A DNA stretch of 61,106 bases from the NCBI GenBank assembly GCA_017397125.1, contig JAFQKB010000001.1:1-61106 (forward strand), written 5' to 3'. Below, in pieces: positions 1 through 8,565 of this stretch; within the stretch, counting starts at the first letter, position 1, and every line of letters begins with the position of its first letter. The stretch comes from Clostridia bacterium (GTDB taxonomy: Bacteria; Bacillota; Clostridia; Oscillospirales; Acutalibacteraceae). The notes beneath the pieces were generated by a model. It had not been told where the DNA came from and ran no database searches. It saw nothing but the letters and a program-made list of their open reading frames with translations. Both the position numbers and the translations under genes were made by a program.

Positions 1-698
1 ACAGAACCACCGGCATATGCGCCGCCGGAAGCCAACAGACCGAATTTACCGTCCTTGGCAGCAGCAGCAGTGATCTTATCAGCAGCAACGTCCCAACCGG
101 TGTTGTCACCGGTCTCGAAGTCGCCATTGACAATCAGGTTGCCATCCTCGGGCTCCTCGGGCTCATCGGGCTCAGCGGGGAGGTCAGCCTTCTTCACAAC
201 GCTGATGTCATCGACATAAACCGTGTGACCATCCTTAGCGTAGTGGTTGGACTGCACGAAGATGATGATAGTCGCGAAGTCACCACTGTTGAACTCAACA
301 GAATTGGTAACCCATTCACCGGTACTGTCGAAGGTAGCCTTGCCAAGAGAGGTGACCCAGTCGCCACCCATGACGCTGAAGATCATCTTGAACCGGCTAT
401 CCGCCTTGTAACTGTAAGAGAACACGTAATCGGTGTTCTTCTCAACGTTAACGTACTGGTAGATGTTGCCCCAGTCGGCAGCATTGTACTCGAGGTAAGC
501 GCACTTGTCGCCGGATTCCTCAACGACGGTAAAACCGTTGCCGGCGTCGTTGTTCCAGTTGCTGGTGTCGCCACTCTCAAAGTCGCCGTTCTTGACCAGG
601 TTGGTGCTAGCACTGACCAGCGCGCCAAACGGCACGACGGTGCACAGCATGGCCACGGTGACCAGGAGGGCTAACAACTTACGCATATTCTTTTTCAT
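1..698 (-). CDS. Secreted carbohydrate-binding-module protein, 3' end outside window
   Basis: The reading frame starts at the ATG at 698 (MKKNMRKLL) behind an AGGAGGGG ribosome site and stays open to the left edge, so about 232 codons are seen and the C-terminus is missing. A signal peptide (about residues 1-30) is followed by a beta-sandwich module opening NLVKNGDFESG, typical of CBM4/9-like modules, then an acidic Pro/Glu linker and the start of a second module opening NLIVNGDFETG. No catalytic domain is visible in the part seen. It lies 21 bp downstream of the GH-A-like gene at 720-2723 and must be co-transcribed. It probably binds polysaccharide outside the cell. The ligand cannot be read from sequence. 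Confidence 0.85.
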   Translation of the reverse strand, partial: MKKNMRKLLALLVTVAMLCTVVPFGALVSASTNLVKNGDFESGDTSNWNNDAGNGFTVVEESGDKCAYLEYNAADWGNIYQYVNVEKNTDYVFSYSYKADSRFKMIFSVMGGDWVTSLGKATFDSTGEWVTNSVEFNSGDFATIIIFVQSNHYAKDGHTVYVDDISVVKKADLPAEPDEPEEPEDGNLIVNGDFETGDNTGWDVAADKITAAAAKDGKFGLLASGGAYAGGS

Positions 699-719
699 AA
701 CGTTATACCCCTCCTTCTA

Positions 720-2723
720 TTAACGGACCTCTACCAGGACGATGTCGTCCACGTAGAAATCAGAACCCTTGATAACACGGAAGTCGATACCCAGCTTATC
801 GGTCTCGCCGGTACGGATGGTGATGACATCCTCGTGCCACTCGCCGTCCTTCGGCAGGTTCAGGTACTTGGACTCAGGCTGTGCATCGTAGATGGTGCCG
901 TCGCCGGTACCGTTGCCCGCAGAATCCAGAGTACGGATGAAGCAATAAGCAGAAGCAGACTCACCGATGTTCTTATACTTATAGGTGATCTTGTAGTTGG
1001 TGTTAGGCTTGACAGTGATGCCGGGCTGGTTGAAGCCGAACCACTCCTGGTCATTGATGCACCAGTAACGGATCGCATACTCGCCATCGGGAGCGTCGTC
1101 CAGCTTAACGACCTCACGGCCGTACTTGCTGTTCTCGGGGTTCTCAAGATCCTGCTCGCCCCAATCCTCCCAGGCGGTCATATCGCCGGTCTCGAAGCTA
1201 CCGTTGGTGACCAGGTTGATGGGGGGACCCAGAATCTCCATCTCGTTGTTGGGCTCAGACTCAGCCACGTTGCCGTCGGAGTCGCGCACAACGATCTTGT
1301 ACATAACGGTGCCGCCCTCGGTCCATTTAGCGATGAACTCGTCCTCGTAATGGCCCTTACCGTTGGTGGCGTACTCATAGGGGTCTACGTTGTCCAGAAT
1401 CTTCTCCCAGGTCTTGCCGCTGTCCATAGAACGGAGCAGATCCATCTCAGAGGCCTGACGGGAGGGGATCCAGGTGATCGCACCGGAACCGGTGTTTGCA
1501 AACAAGGTGGGCTTATCCAGAACGATCTCCTCGCCACGGTGCGCCGCACGATACTCGTCGATGTAATAGCGCAGGGTGAAAGCACCGGCACGGAAATCGC
1601 TGGTGGACTTGGCATCGGCAGCCAGCAGGTCATAGTTTCCGCCGTAGCCGTTGGGAGACCAGCACCACATCATCCAGCCGGCATAGCCGTTGGCAATCAG
1701 GTTGTCACGGAACTGCACCTGACGGATGGTCCAGATCTCGTCCTCAACAGCACCGTCGCCCAGACCGAACTCGGTCATGATGACGGGGTTGGGGCTCTGC
1801 AGAGACTCAACGCTGGGCACGCCGGCGTTGTGAGAGTAGTTGTTGACACCCATGAAGTCAAATCCAGCATCCAGATCGCGGTAGATGGACATATCCTTCA
1901 TGTTAGCGCAGTTGGTACGGCCCACATCCGGCAGGACATCAGCAACCACGTTGTTGACGGCATTGATGAAGTACAGCATGTCGTCCTGATTGACGCCGTA
2001 CAGCACACGGCCGCCATCGAAGTGGTTACCGATATCGGAGTCGTTGATCTCGTTCTCCAGCTCAACACCGGAGGCAACCAGAACGACCACGTCCGGATAC
2101 TCGGCCAGAACCTCGCACACAGGCTTGGCAAAACGCTCGGCATAGTGATCAGCAACCTCGGGGTTGCAATAGGCCTGAGAAACGATATCCCAAGCCAGCT
2201 TGCCGTCCTTGTAATAATCGTTGGCAGAGGTGGTGTGGAAGCAGATGGACCACAGCACAGGCATACCAACCTCACGGCAGATATCCAGCAGGGCGCGGAT
2301 GTTTTCCAGATAGTCCTCCTTGACGCCCAGCACATCGCCGTTAGCATCATAGATGACACCCTCACCGTAGGGGGATCCCTCATAGCCCAGGACGTTAAAG
2401 CCCAGAGCCTTCAGGTTGTAGATCTCACGGTAGATGTTAGCAGCACCATACTGGTTGAAGCCGGTGGAAGCCCAGCTGCTACCAACGTACTCTACGAAGA
2501 GGTCGTTGCCGGTCAAACCGTGACCGAGGTTCTCGTGCTTGAACCAGGGGTACCAGATACCCTCAATGTAACCGTCGCGCTCGAGAATCTTCTCAACGCC
2601 GATCGCATCGTCACGCCACGGCATGATCGCGCCGCCGGAAACCATCAGAGAGCCGAAGACGCTGATCAGCATCACAACGGCACACAGGACCGGCAGCAGA
2701 ACCTTCATTTTGGTTCTACGCAT
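720..2723 (-). CDS. Secreted clan GH-A-like glycoside hydrolase with C-terminal CBM
   Basis: A protein of 667 aa from the ATG at 2723, chosen because AGGAAG lies just upstream. An N-terminal extension to 2777 would run through the intergenic stem-loop. Residues 1-33 are a signal peptide. Residues about 42-390 look like a TIM barrel of clan GH-A: VELENEINDS (acid/base candidate E225) and VIMTEFG (nucleophile candidate E318), then MMWCWSP as in the last strand of GH5-type barrels. Residues about 402-495 form a fibronectin/BNR-like linker domain (LLRSMDSGKTWEKIL). Residues about 503-667 form a CBM4/9-like module (NLVTNGSFETG). It has no cell-wall repeats, unlike its four large paralogues at 33-48 kb. 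Endo-acting hydrolysis of a beta-glycan is inferred; the family number is not assignable by eye. Confidence 0.8.
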   Translation of the reverse strand: MRRTKMKVLLPVLCAVVMLISVFGSLMVSGGAIMPWRDDAIGVEKILERDGYIEGIWYPWFKHENLGHGLTGNDLFVEYVGSSWASTGFNQYGAANIYREIYNLKALGFNVLGYEGSPYGEGVIYDANGDVLGVKEDYLENIRALLDICREVGMPVLWSICFHTTSANDYYKDGKLAWDIVSQAYCNPEVADHYAERFAKPVCEVLAEYPDVVVLVASGVELENEINDSDIGNHFDGGRVLYGVNQDDMLYFINAVNNVVADVLPDVGRTNCANMKDMSIYRDLDAGFDFMGVNNYSHNAGVPSVESLQSPNPVIMTEFGLGDGAVEDEIWTIRQVQFRDNLIANGYAGWMMWCWSPNGYGGNYDLLAADAKSTSDFRAGAFTLRYYIDEYRAAHRGEEIVLDKPTLFANTGSGAITWIPSRQASEMDLLRSMDSGKTWEKILDNVDPYEYATNGKGHYEDEFIAKWTEGGTVMYKIVVRDSDGNVAESEPNNEMEILGPPINLVTNGSFETGDMTAWEDWGEQDLENPENSKYGREVVKLDDAPDGEYAIRYWCINDQEWFGFNQPGITVKPNTNYKITYKYKNIGESASAYCFIRTLDSAGNGTGDGTIYDAQPESKYLNLPKDGEWHEDVITIRTGETDKLGIDFRVIKGSDFYVDDIVLVEVR

Positions 2724-2761
2724 AAATACTTTCTTCCTTTCTGAATATAATTTTATCTTAA

Positions 2762-2803
2762 ACGGGGCTCCGACCAAATTTGCTCCGTGATCCGGAGCCC
2801 CGT
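2762..2803 (-). other. Intercistronic stem-loop 1
   Basis: An 11-bp perfect inverted repeat, ACGGGGCTCCG (2762-2772) with CGGAGCCCCGT (2793-2803) and a 20-nt loop, lies between the solute-binding gene stop (2852) and the next ribosome site. No real U-run follows it in the minus direction, so it fits an RNA-processing or stability element, or a weak attenuator, better than a full terminator. Two further copies of the same type lie at 4562 and 6337. Confidence 0.7.
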
Positions 2804-2851
2804 CTAATTCAAAAAAGACTTACCGGGAAAAGCGCTCTGTCAGCAGCTGCA

Positions 2852-4534
2852 TTACAGCTCGTTGACAATCTTGTTGATGTTGGCATCCAACACGCTGTAC
2901 CAGGAATCCAGGTTGCTCTTCAGCTTGTCCTTAGAGCTGGCCTCGTCGATCAGCGTATACTGGATGGAGGCGGCGGTGTACTCACCGCCATAGGTCAGCA
3001 CGCCAATGGAGTTGAAGGACTGAATCTTCTGATCCCACATCCAATCCATAACCTTCCAGCACTCGTCGGTGGGATAGTAATCGGGGCTGGCGTAGGCAGC
3101 GTCGTCCAGGAAGTAGCGCAGATACCACATAGCGGCCTGCAGCGTGTCGCCGGAATTCTTCTTACCGGTGGGGAAGCCCCAAACGGTGCCCTGGCAGGCA
3201 GCCACGGGATCCATGCCCTTGGGAGACGGGAAGGGAACAACACCCCAGGAGCCGGGCTCCATGTTCTGAGGCACGTAGGAAGTACGCAGCGGATCCGCCT
3301 GCATGGCGAAGGAACCGGTGCCGTACATAGCCGACTTGCCCGCATAGAAGGGAGCGGAAGAGGTGAAGGAGGTGTCTACCACCTTGTGGGTATAGATCAT
3401 ATCCCAAGCAAAGTACCAGGCATCCACCAACTTCTCATTCTTGATGTTGTTCTTGAGGCCCTCCTTATCGGACAGAACAAAGTCCTGACCGGCGGACAGC
3501 ATCCAGTAGTTGATGTAGGTACAGGTTACACCGGTCTCTCCCTTGGAGTTATCGGTGGTCTTGCGGCAAATGTCCAGGCAGGTCTCCCAGTTCCAGTTGC
3601 CCTCTTTCCACAGGTCCGAAGGAGTCTTAGTGACACCCTTCTGCTGCAGGATCTTCTTGTTGTAGAACATAACCATGAAGGTGCTCATGGTGGAGCCCTT
3701 CAGGGCGATGCCATAATACTGGCCCTTGTAAGAGAACTGATCCATCATAGCGGTAGCGTAGATGTCCTCAGTGTAATCCCAACCGGTGGCGCTGATGGGC
3801 TGCATCAGCTTACGGGTGATGGGCTGAGGATACCACTCGTTGATGATGGCGGCCAAGGCCGGCGAGTTGCTGGCCATAACCATGGAGGACAGACGGGTCT
3901 GATACTTGCTCATCTCCGCCGTCTCATAGGTGACGGTGATGCCGGTCTCATCCTTGAAGGTCTTAGCCTTAACATCGTCCTCGAGACCCTTTTCCCACCA
4001 GATCAGCATCTTGATCTTCTGGTTCTTCAGTTTCTCGGGCACCTGGGCCAGGACGTTATCCTTATCCTGCTCGTCCAGAGTGGTCTTAGTGGGGGCGTTG
4101 GTGCTTGTGGTACTCTTAGTAGTCTTCTGGGTCACGATGGGACCGGGCTTGCCGCTGGTCTTGCCAGTGGTGGCCGTCGCATCGGTCTTGCCGCTGGTCT
4201 TACCGGTAGTCTTACCATCGGTCTTGCCGGTGGTCTTGTCGGCAGTGGTAGAGCCACCGCTCACATCGGAGGCGTCGGTGGTCTCGCCGGACACGTCCGA
4301 ACTGTCGGTGCTCTCACCGGATACGTCACCCTCAGTGGTGGTGGTGTCGTCGCCGGACACGTCGCTGCGATCCGACTCATCGTTGCTGACGTCGGTGCTC
4401 ACGTCACCGGGCAGGGTGGGCTTGGAGGTGTCCGGCTCCGGCTTTTTGCCGCAGCCGACCATAGCCAGCAGCATAGACACAACCAGCACAACCGCCAACA
4501 GGCTCATCACGCGCTTGAAAATTGCTGTTTTCAT
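2852..4534 (-). CDS. Sugar ABC transporter substrate-binding lipoprotein (copy A)
   Basis: A protein of 560 aa from the ATG at 4534 (MKTAIFKRV), preceded by AAGAGGG. The signal peptide ends in a lipobox (LLAMVGC, Cys28), so the protein is a lipid-anchored surface receptor. Residues about 30-160 are a low-complexity Asp/Ser/Thr stalk that ends in TGKT/SGKT-type repeats. Residues about 170-560 are a type-1 extracellular solute-binding domain (KIKMLIWW start, GSWGVVPFPSPKGMDPVAA, WGFPTGKKNSGDTLQAAMWYL). It is the last of three tandem paralogues (copies at 4632 and 6411) and no permease adjoins it. It probably captures oligosaccharides made by the secreted hydrolases. The exact sugar is unknown. 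Confidence 0.9.
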   Translation of the reverse strand: MKTAIFKRVMSLLAVVLVVSMLLAMVGCGKKPEPDTSKPTLPGDVSTDVSNDESDRSDVSGDDTTTTEGDVSGESTDSSDVSGETTDASDVSGGSTTADKTTGKTDGKTTGKTSGKTDATATTGKTSGKPGPIVTQKTTKSTTSTNAPTKTTLDEQDKDNVLAQVPEKLKNQKIKMLIWWEKGLEDDVKAKTFKDETGITVTYETAEMSKYQTRLSSMVMASNSPALAAIINEWYPQPITRKLMQPISATGWDYTEDIYATAMMDQFSYKGQYYGIALKGSTMSTFMVMFYNKKILQQKGVTKTPSDLWKEGNWNWETCLDICRKTTDNSKGETGVTCTYINYWMLSAGQDFVLSDKEGLKNNIKNEKLVDAWYFAWDMIYTHKVVDTSFTSSAPFYAGKSAMYGTGSFAMQADPLRTSYVPQNMEPGSWGVVPFPSPKGMDPVAACQGTVWGFPTGKKNSGDTLQAAMWYLRYFLDDAAYASPDYYPTDECWKVMDWMWDQKIQSFNSIGVLTYGGEYTAASIQYTLIDEASSKDKLKSNLDSWYSVLDANINKIVNEL

Positions 4535-4561
4535 TGGGCACCCTCTTTCTTGCATATTTTT

Positions 4562-4598
4562 ATGGGGCTCCGATCAAGCTCCTCAACCGGAGCCCCAT
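4562..4598 (-). other. Intercistronic stem-loop 2
   Basis: An 11-bp perfect inverted repeat, ATGGGGCTCCG (4562-4572) with CGGAGCCCCAT (4588-4598), lies between binding-protein copies B and A. It is followed by A-rich RNA and the ribosome site of copy A. The stem differs from stem-loop 1 by one compensated base pair (C-G to T-A), which supports selection for pairing. Confidence 0.7.
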
Positions 4599-4631
4599 TG
4601 GATACAAAACTAAAGCGCTTACACAATGAAA

Positions 4632-6305
4632 TCAGCTCAGCTCGTTCTCGATCTTGCTGATGTTGGCATCCAGCACGCTGTACCAGGAATCCAGGTTGCT
4701 CTTCAGCTTGGACTTGGAGTCAGCCTCGTCGATCAGGTTGTACTGGATAGACGCAGCGGTGTACTCACCGCCATAGGTCAGAACGCCAATGGAGTTGAAG
4801 GACTGAATATCCTGCTCCCACATCCAGTCCATAACCTCCCAGCACTCGTTCTTGTTATAGATGGTGGTGTCGCGATAGTTGAGGTCGTCCAGATAATACC
4901 GCAGATACCAGGCAGCGGCCTGCAGCTGATCACCGGAGTTCTTCTTGCCGGTGGGGAAGCCCCATACCATACCCTCGCAGGCGGCTACGGGATCCATATC
5001 CTTGGGAGACGGGAAGGGAACAACGCCCCAGGAACCCTCGGGCATATTCTTGGGAACGTAGTTCTCGCCCTTGGCCTGCATCATATAGCTACCGCCACCG
5101 AACATGGCAGCCTTGCCGGAGTAGAAGGGAGTCTTATCGGTGAAGGAGGTATCCACAACCTTATGGGTGTAGATCATATCCCAGGCATGGTACCAGGCAT
5201 TCAACAGATCTTCGTTCTTGATGTTGTTCTTGAGGCCACTCTTGTCAGCCAGAACAAAGTCCTGACCGGCGGACAGCATCCAGTAGTTCTGGTAGGTGAT
5301 GGTCATACCGGTTTCGCCCTTGGAGTTGTCCGTGGTCTTCTGGGCGATGTCCAGACAGGTCTCCCAGTTCCAGTTGCCCTCTTTCCACAGCTGATAGGGA
5401 TCCTTGGTGACACCCTTCTGCTGCAGGATGTTCTTGTTGAAGAACATCACATAGAAGGTGCTCATGGCGGAGCCGTTCAGAGCGATACCATAATAGTCGC
5501 CCTTATAGGAGAACTGGTCCATCATCTTCTTGGCGTAGATCTTATCGCTGAAATCCCAACCGGTAGCGCTGATGGGCTGCATCAGCTTACGGGTGATGGG
5601 CTGGGGATACCACTCATTGATGATAGCGGAGATGTTGGGAGAGTTAGTGGCCATAACCATGGAGGACAGACGGGTCTGATACTTGCCGAGCTCGGCAGTC
5701 TCATAGGTGACGGTTGCACCGGTCTTCTCCTTGAATTCAGCAGCCTTCACAACGTCGCCGCCGTCCGAATAGGGGGTCCACCAGATCAGCATCTTGATCT
5801 TCTTACCCTTAATGTCGGGAATCTTGGACCACAGATCCTCACTGGAGCCAGCGGCAGGAGTGGTGTTGGTGGTCATCTGAGTGGTGGTGGTGTTCTTGGT
5901 GGTCTTCTGGGTCACGATGGGGCCGGGCTTGCCGTTGGTCTTGCCCGTGGTCGTGGCATTGGTCTTACCGCTGGTCTTGCCAGAGGTCTTACCGCTGGTC
6001 TTGCCAGAGGTCTTATCGGAGGTAGTGGTGTCGCCAGATACATCCGAGTTGTCAGTGCTCTCACCGGACACATCGGAGGTGGTGTCGTCGCCGGACACGT
6101 CGGAGGTGGTGGTGCTATCGCCAGTCTCAATGTCGCTGCTGTCAGACTCATCGCCGCTGACACCGGTGCTCACGTCACCGGGCAGCGTGGGCTTGGAGGT
6201 GTCGGGCTCCGGTCTTTTGCCGCAGCCGACCATAGCCAGCAGCATAGAAGCAACCAGCACAACCGCCAGCAGGCCCATAGCACGCTTAACGAGAGAGGTC
6301 CTCAT
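4632..6305 (-). CDS. Sugar ABC transporter substrate-binding lipoprotein (copy B)
   Basis: A protein of 557 aa from the ATG at 6305 with AGAAGGA upstream. It has the same plan as its neighbours: signal peptide with lipobox Cys28, a Thr/Ser/Asp/Gly stalk (about 30-165) with repeated SGKT units, then the solute-binding domain beginning KIKMLIWWTPYSDGG. The binding domain differs from copies A and C at loop positions (WWTPYSDGGDVVKAAEF against WWEKGLEDDVKAKTF). The gene has therefore diverged rather than been copied recently, possibly to bind a different chain length or branch. It is the middle gene of the tandem trio, in the same transcript. Confidence 0.9.
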   Translation of the reverse strand: MRTSLVKRAMGLLAVVLVASMLLAMVGCGKRPEPDTSKPTLPGDVSTGVSGDESDSSDIETGDSTTTSDVSGDDTTSDVSGESTDNSDVSGDTTTSDKTSGKTSGKTSGKTSGKTNATTTGKTNGKPGPIVTQKTTKNTTTTQMTTNTTPAAGSSEDLWSKIPDIKGKKIKMLIWWTPYSDGGDVVKAAEFKEKTGATVTYETAELGKYQTRLSSMVMATNSPNISAIINEWYPQPITRKLMQPISATGWDFSDKIYAKKMMDQFSYKGDYYGIALNGSAMSTFYVMFFNKNILQQKGVTKDPYQLWKEGNWNWETCLDIAQKTTDNSKGETGMTITYQNYWMLSAGQDFVLADKSGLKNNIKNEDLLNAWYHAWDMIYTHKVVDTSFTDKTPFYSGKAAMFGGGSYMMQAKGENYVPKNMPEGSWGVVPFPSPKDMDPVAACEGMVWGFPTGKKNSGDQLQAAAWYLRYYLDDLNYRDTTIYNKNECWEVMDWMWEQDIQSFNSIGVLTYGGEYTAASIQYNLIDEADSKSKLKSNLDSWYSVLDANISKIENELS

Positions 6306-6336
6306 TGGTAATCCTTCTTTCTTTCTTTTTTTATGT

Positions 6337-6376
6337 AAACGGGGCTCCGGTCAACTTCTCAATCGAAGCCCCGTTT
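6337..6376 (-). other. Intercistronic stem-loop 3
   Basis: The inverted repeat AAACGGGGCTCCG (6337-6349) with CGAAGCCCCGTTT (6364-6376), one mismatch, lies between binding-protein copies C and B. In the minus direction it is followed by UACAUAAAAAAAG and then the copy B ribosome site, again without a terminator-type U-run. Confidence 0.7.
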
Positions 6377-6410
6377 AAACCAAAAGAGTGTGTACCGTAA
6401 ACGCAGCGGA

Positions 6411-8093
6411 TTAAGCCAGCTCGTTGACGATCTTAGTGATGTTGGCATCCAGCACGCTGTACCAGGAATCCAGGTTGCTCTTCAGCTTGGACTTGGAGTC
6501 AGCCTCATCAATCAGGTTGTACTGGATGGAGGCGGCAGTATACTCACCGCCATAGGTCAGCACGCCGATGGAGTTGAAGGACTGGATCTTCTGCTTCCAC
6601 ATCCAGTCCATAACATCCCAGCACTCGTCAGTGGGATAGTAATCGGGGCTGGCATAGGCAGCGTCGTCCAGGAAGTAACGCAGATACCACATAGCGGCCT
6701 GCAGCGTGTCGCCGGTATTTTTCTTGCCGGTGGGGAAGCCCCAAACGGTGCCCTCACAGGCGGCCACAGGAGCCATGCCCTTGGGAGACGGGAAGGGAAC
6801 AACGCCCCAGGAGCCGGGCTCCATGTTCTGAGGCACGTAGTTGTTGCGGGAAGCCTCGGCCTGCATGAAGAAGGAGCCACCGGCAAACATAGCGGAATTG
6901 CCGGCAAAGAAGGGGTTGGCAGCGGTAAAGGAGGTATCCACAACCTTGTGGGTGTAGATCACATCCCAAGCAAAGTACCAAGCCTCCAGCAGATCCTCGT
7001 TCTTGATGTTGTTCTTGAGGCCTTCTTTGTCAGCCAGAACGAAGTCCTGACCGGCAGACAGCATCCAGTAGTTCTGATAGGTCAGAGACATACCGGTCTG
7101 GCCTTTAGCGTTATCGGTGGTCTTCTGGGCGATGTCCAGGCAGGTCTCCCAGTTCCAGTTGCCCTCTTTCCACAGGTCCGAAGGAGTCTTGGTGACACCC
7201 TTCTGCTGCAGGATCTTCTTGTTGTAGAACATAACCATGAAGGTGCTCATGGTGGAGCCCTTCAGGGCGATGCCATAATGCTGGCCCTTGTAAGAGAACT
7301 GATCCATCATAGCGGTGGCGTAAATGTCCTCGGTATAGTCCCAACCGGTGGCGCTGATGGGCTGCATCAGCTTACGGGTGATGGGCTGGGGATACCACTC
7401 GTTGATGATGGCGGACAGAGCCGGAGAGTTGCTGGCCATAACCATGGAGGACAGGCGGGTCTGGTACTTGCCGAGCTCGGCGGTCTCGTAGGTGACCTTG
7501 ATGCCGGTGGCATCCTCAAAGGCCTTAGCCTTGATGTTATCCTCAGTGCCGACAGTCCACCAGATCAGCATCTTGATCTTCTGGCCCTTCAGCTTCTCAG
7601 GCACCTGGGCCAGGACGTTATCCTTGTCCTGCTCGTCCAGGGTGGTCTTGGTGGGGACGTTGGTGCTTGTGGTACTCTTAGTAGTCTTCTGGGTCACGAT
7701 GGGGCCAGGCTTGCCATTGGTCTTACCAGTGGTCGTGGTACTGGTTTTGCCGTTGGTCTTACCGCTGGTCTTACCATCGGTCTTGCCGGTGGTCTTGCCG
7801 GCAGTGGTAGAGTCACCGCTCACATCCGAGTTATCGGTGCTCCCACCGGACACATCCGAATTGTCAGTGCTCTCACCGGATACATCCGAGCTATCGGTGG
7901 TGGTGGTATCGTCGGACACGTCGCTGCTGTCCGACTCATCGCTGCTGACGTCAGTGCTCACGTCGCCGGGCAGGGTGGGCTTAGAGCTGTCCGGCTCCGG
8001 CTTTTTGCCGCAACCGACCATAGCCAGCAGCATGGACACAACCAGCACAACGGCCAGCAGGCTCATAATACGCTTGAAACTTGCTTTTTTCAT
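6411..8093 (-). CDS. Sugar ABC transporter substrate-binding lipoprotein (copy C, first in operon)
   Basis: A protein of 560 aa from the ATG at 8093, preceded by AAGGAGGAAAACCCC; the longer frame to 8120 is rejected because it includes this ribosome site. Lipobox Cys28 and a long stalk (about 30-155) with repeated SDVSGES-type units and TGKT repeats precede the solute-binding domain. It is very close to copy A in the binding domain (shared PITRKLMQPISATGWDYTED). As the promoter-proximal gene it should be the best-expressed receptor. Permeases are not adjacent; the nearest pair without its own receptor is at 15.6-17.5 kb, a plausible partner (inference). Confidence 0.9.
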   Translation of the reverse strand: MKKASFKRIMSLLAVVLVVSMLLAMVGCGKKPEPDSSKPTLPGDVSTDVSSDESDSSDVSDDTTTTDSSDVSGESTDNSDVSGGSTDNSDVSGDSTTAGKTTGKTDGKTSGKTNGKTSTTTTGKTNGKPGPIVTQKTTKSTTSTNVPTKTTLDEQDKDNVLAQVPEKLKGQKIKMLIWWTVGTEDNIKAKAFEDATGIKVTYETAELGKYQTRLSSMVMASNSPALSAIINEWYPQPITRKLMQPISATGWDYTEDIYATAMMDQFSYKGQHYGIALKGSTMSTFMVMFYNKKILQQKGVTKTPSDLWKEGNWNWETCLDIAQKTTDNAKGQTGMSLTYQNYWMLSAGQDFVLADKEGLKNNIKNEDLLEAWYFAWDVIYTHKVVDTSFTAANPFFAGNSAMFAGGSFFMQAEASRNNYVPQNMEPGSWGVVPFPSPKGMAPVAACEGTVWGFPTGKKNTGDTLQAAMWYLRYFLDDAAYASPDYYPTDECWDVMDWMWKQKIQSFNSIGVLTYGGEYTAASIQYNLIDEADSKSKLKSNLDSWYSVLDANITKIVNELA

Positions 8094-8400
8094 GGGGTTT
8101 TCCTCCTTTTTCAAAATCAAGATGATGCTCGAACAAAGCGGTCAAAAATGAATCGTCTATACGAGTCTGTCACTCCTATCTCCACAAGCCAATGCATAAC
8201 ATGACAAGCAGAGACAGACCGTGCATTTTGCTGCGTGCGACACCTCACAAAAGGCGTCGCAAACTATGTAATCACAACCCAAATCTCTGCCCTGGGGACA
8301 ACGACCCACACTGACGCTATTGTACATTATCAATTTTATCATAGTGAAGGTAAATATAGCAATAATATTTCACAATAAATAGTATAAGATTTTAACGAAT
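8094..8400 (-). promoter_or_regulatory. Leader and candidate promoters of the receptor-trio operon
   Basis: This A+T-rich gap carries no convincing gene. On the minus strand a TTGCTA-N18-TAAAAT pair occupies 8362-8333, and a TATACT box about 40 bp further upstream (about 8380) has TTTACA 15 bp before it. Either gives a long untranslated leader of roughly 230-290 nt before the ATG at 8093. I see no named riboswitch in this leader. A 61-codon frame at 8157-8342 lacks a ribosome site and is not called. Confidence 0.35.
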
Positions 8401-8469
8401 TTGTAAAAATGGCTGTGTAATTCTGTTTAATTTTCCCTTTTCTCTTAGTTTGTGTGCAAATCCTCCCCG

Positions 8470-8514
8470 CCGCAAAGGAAAGCCCCCGGACACGGCAATG
8501 GCCGTATCCGGGGG
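8470..8514 (-). terminator. Terminator after the CBM-only gene
   Basis: The 14-bp stem CCCCCGGATACGGC with GCCGTGTCCGGGGG (8483-8514, 4-nt loop, read on the minus strand) is followed by CTTTCCTTT. The one non-Watson-Crick pair is G-U only in the minus transcript, which fits termination of the gene at 8566. Confidence 0.75.
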
Positions 8515-8565
8515 TGCTACAAACCGGTTATCTACAGCAGGGCTCTCCCCTGCCCCATCGCAGAA

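Noticed and set aside
2762..6376. Calling the three receptor-gap hairpins intrinsic terminators
   Set aside because: No U-run follows any of them and downstream genes lack clear promoters, so full termination would silence them.
8157..8342. 61-codon minus frame in the receptor-operon leader
   Set aside because: No ribosome site, Cys-rich random composition, overlaps candidate promoter boxes.
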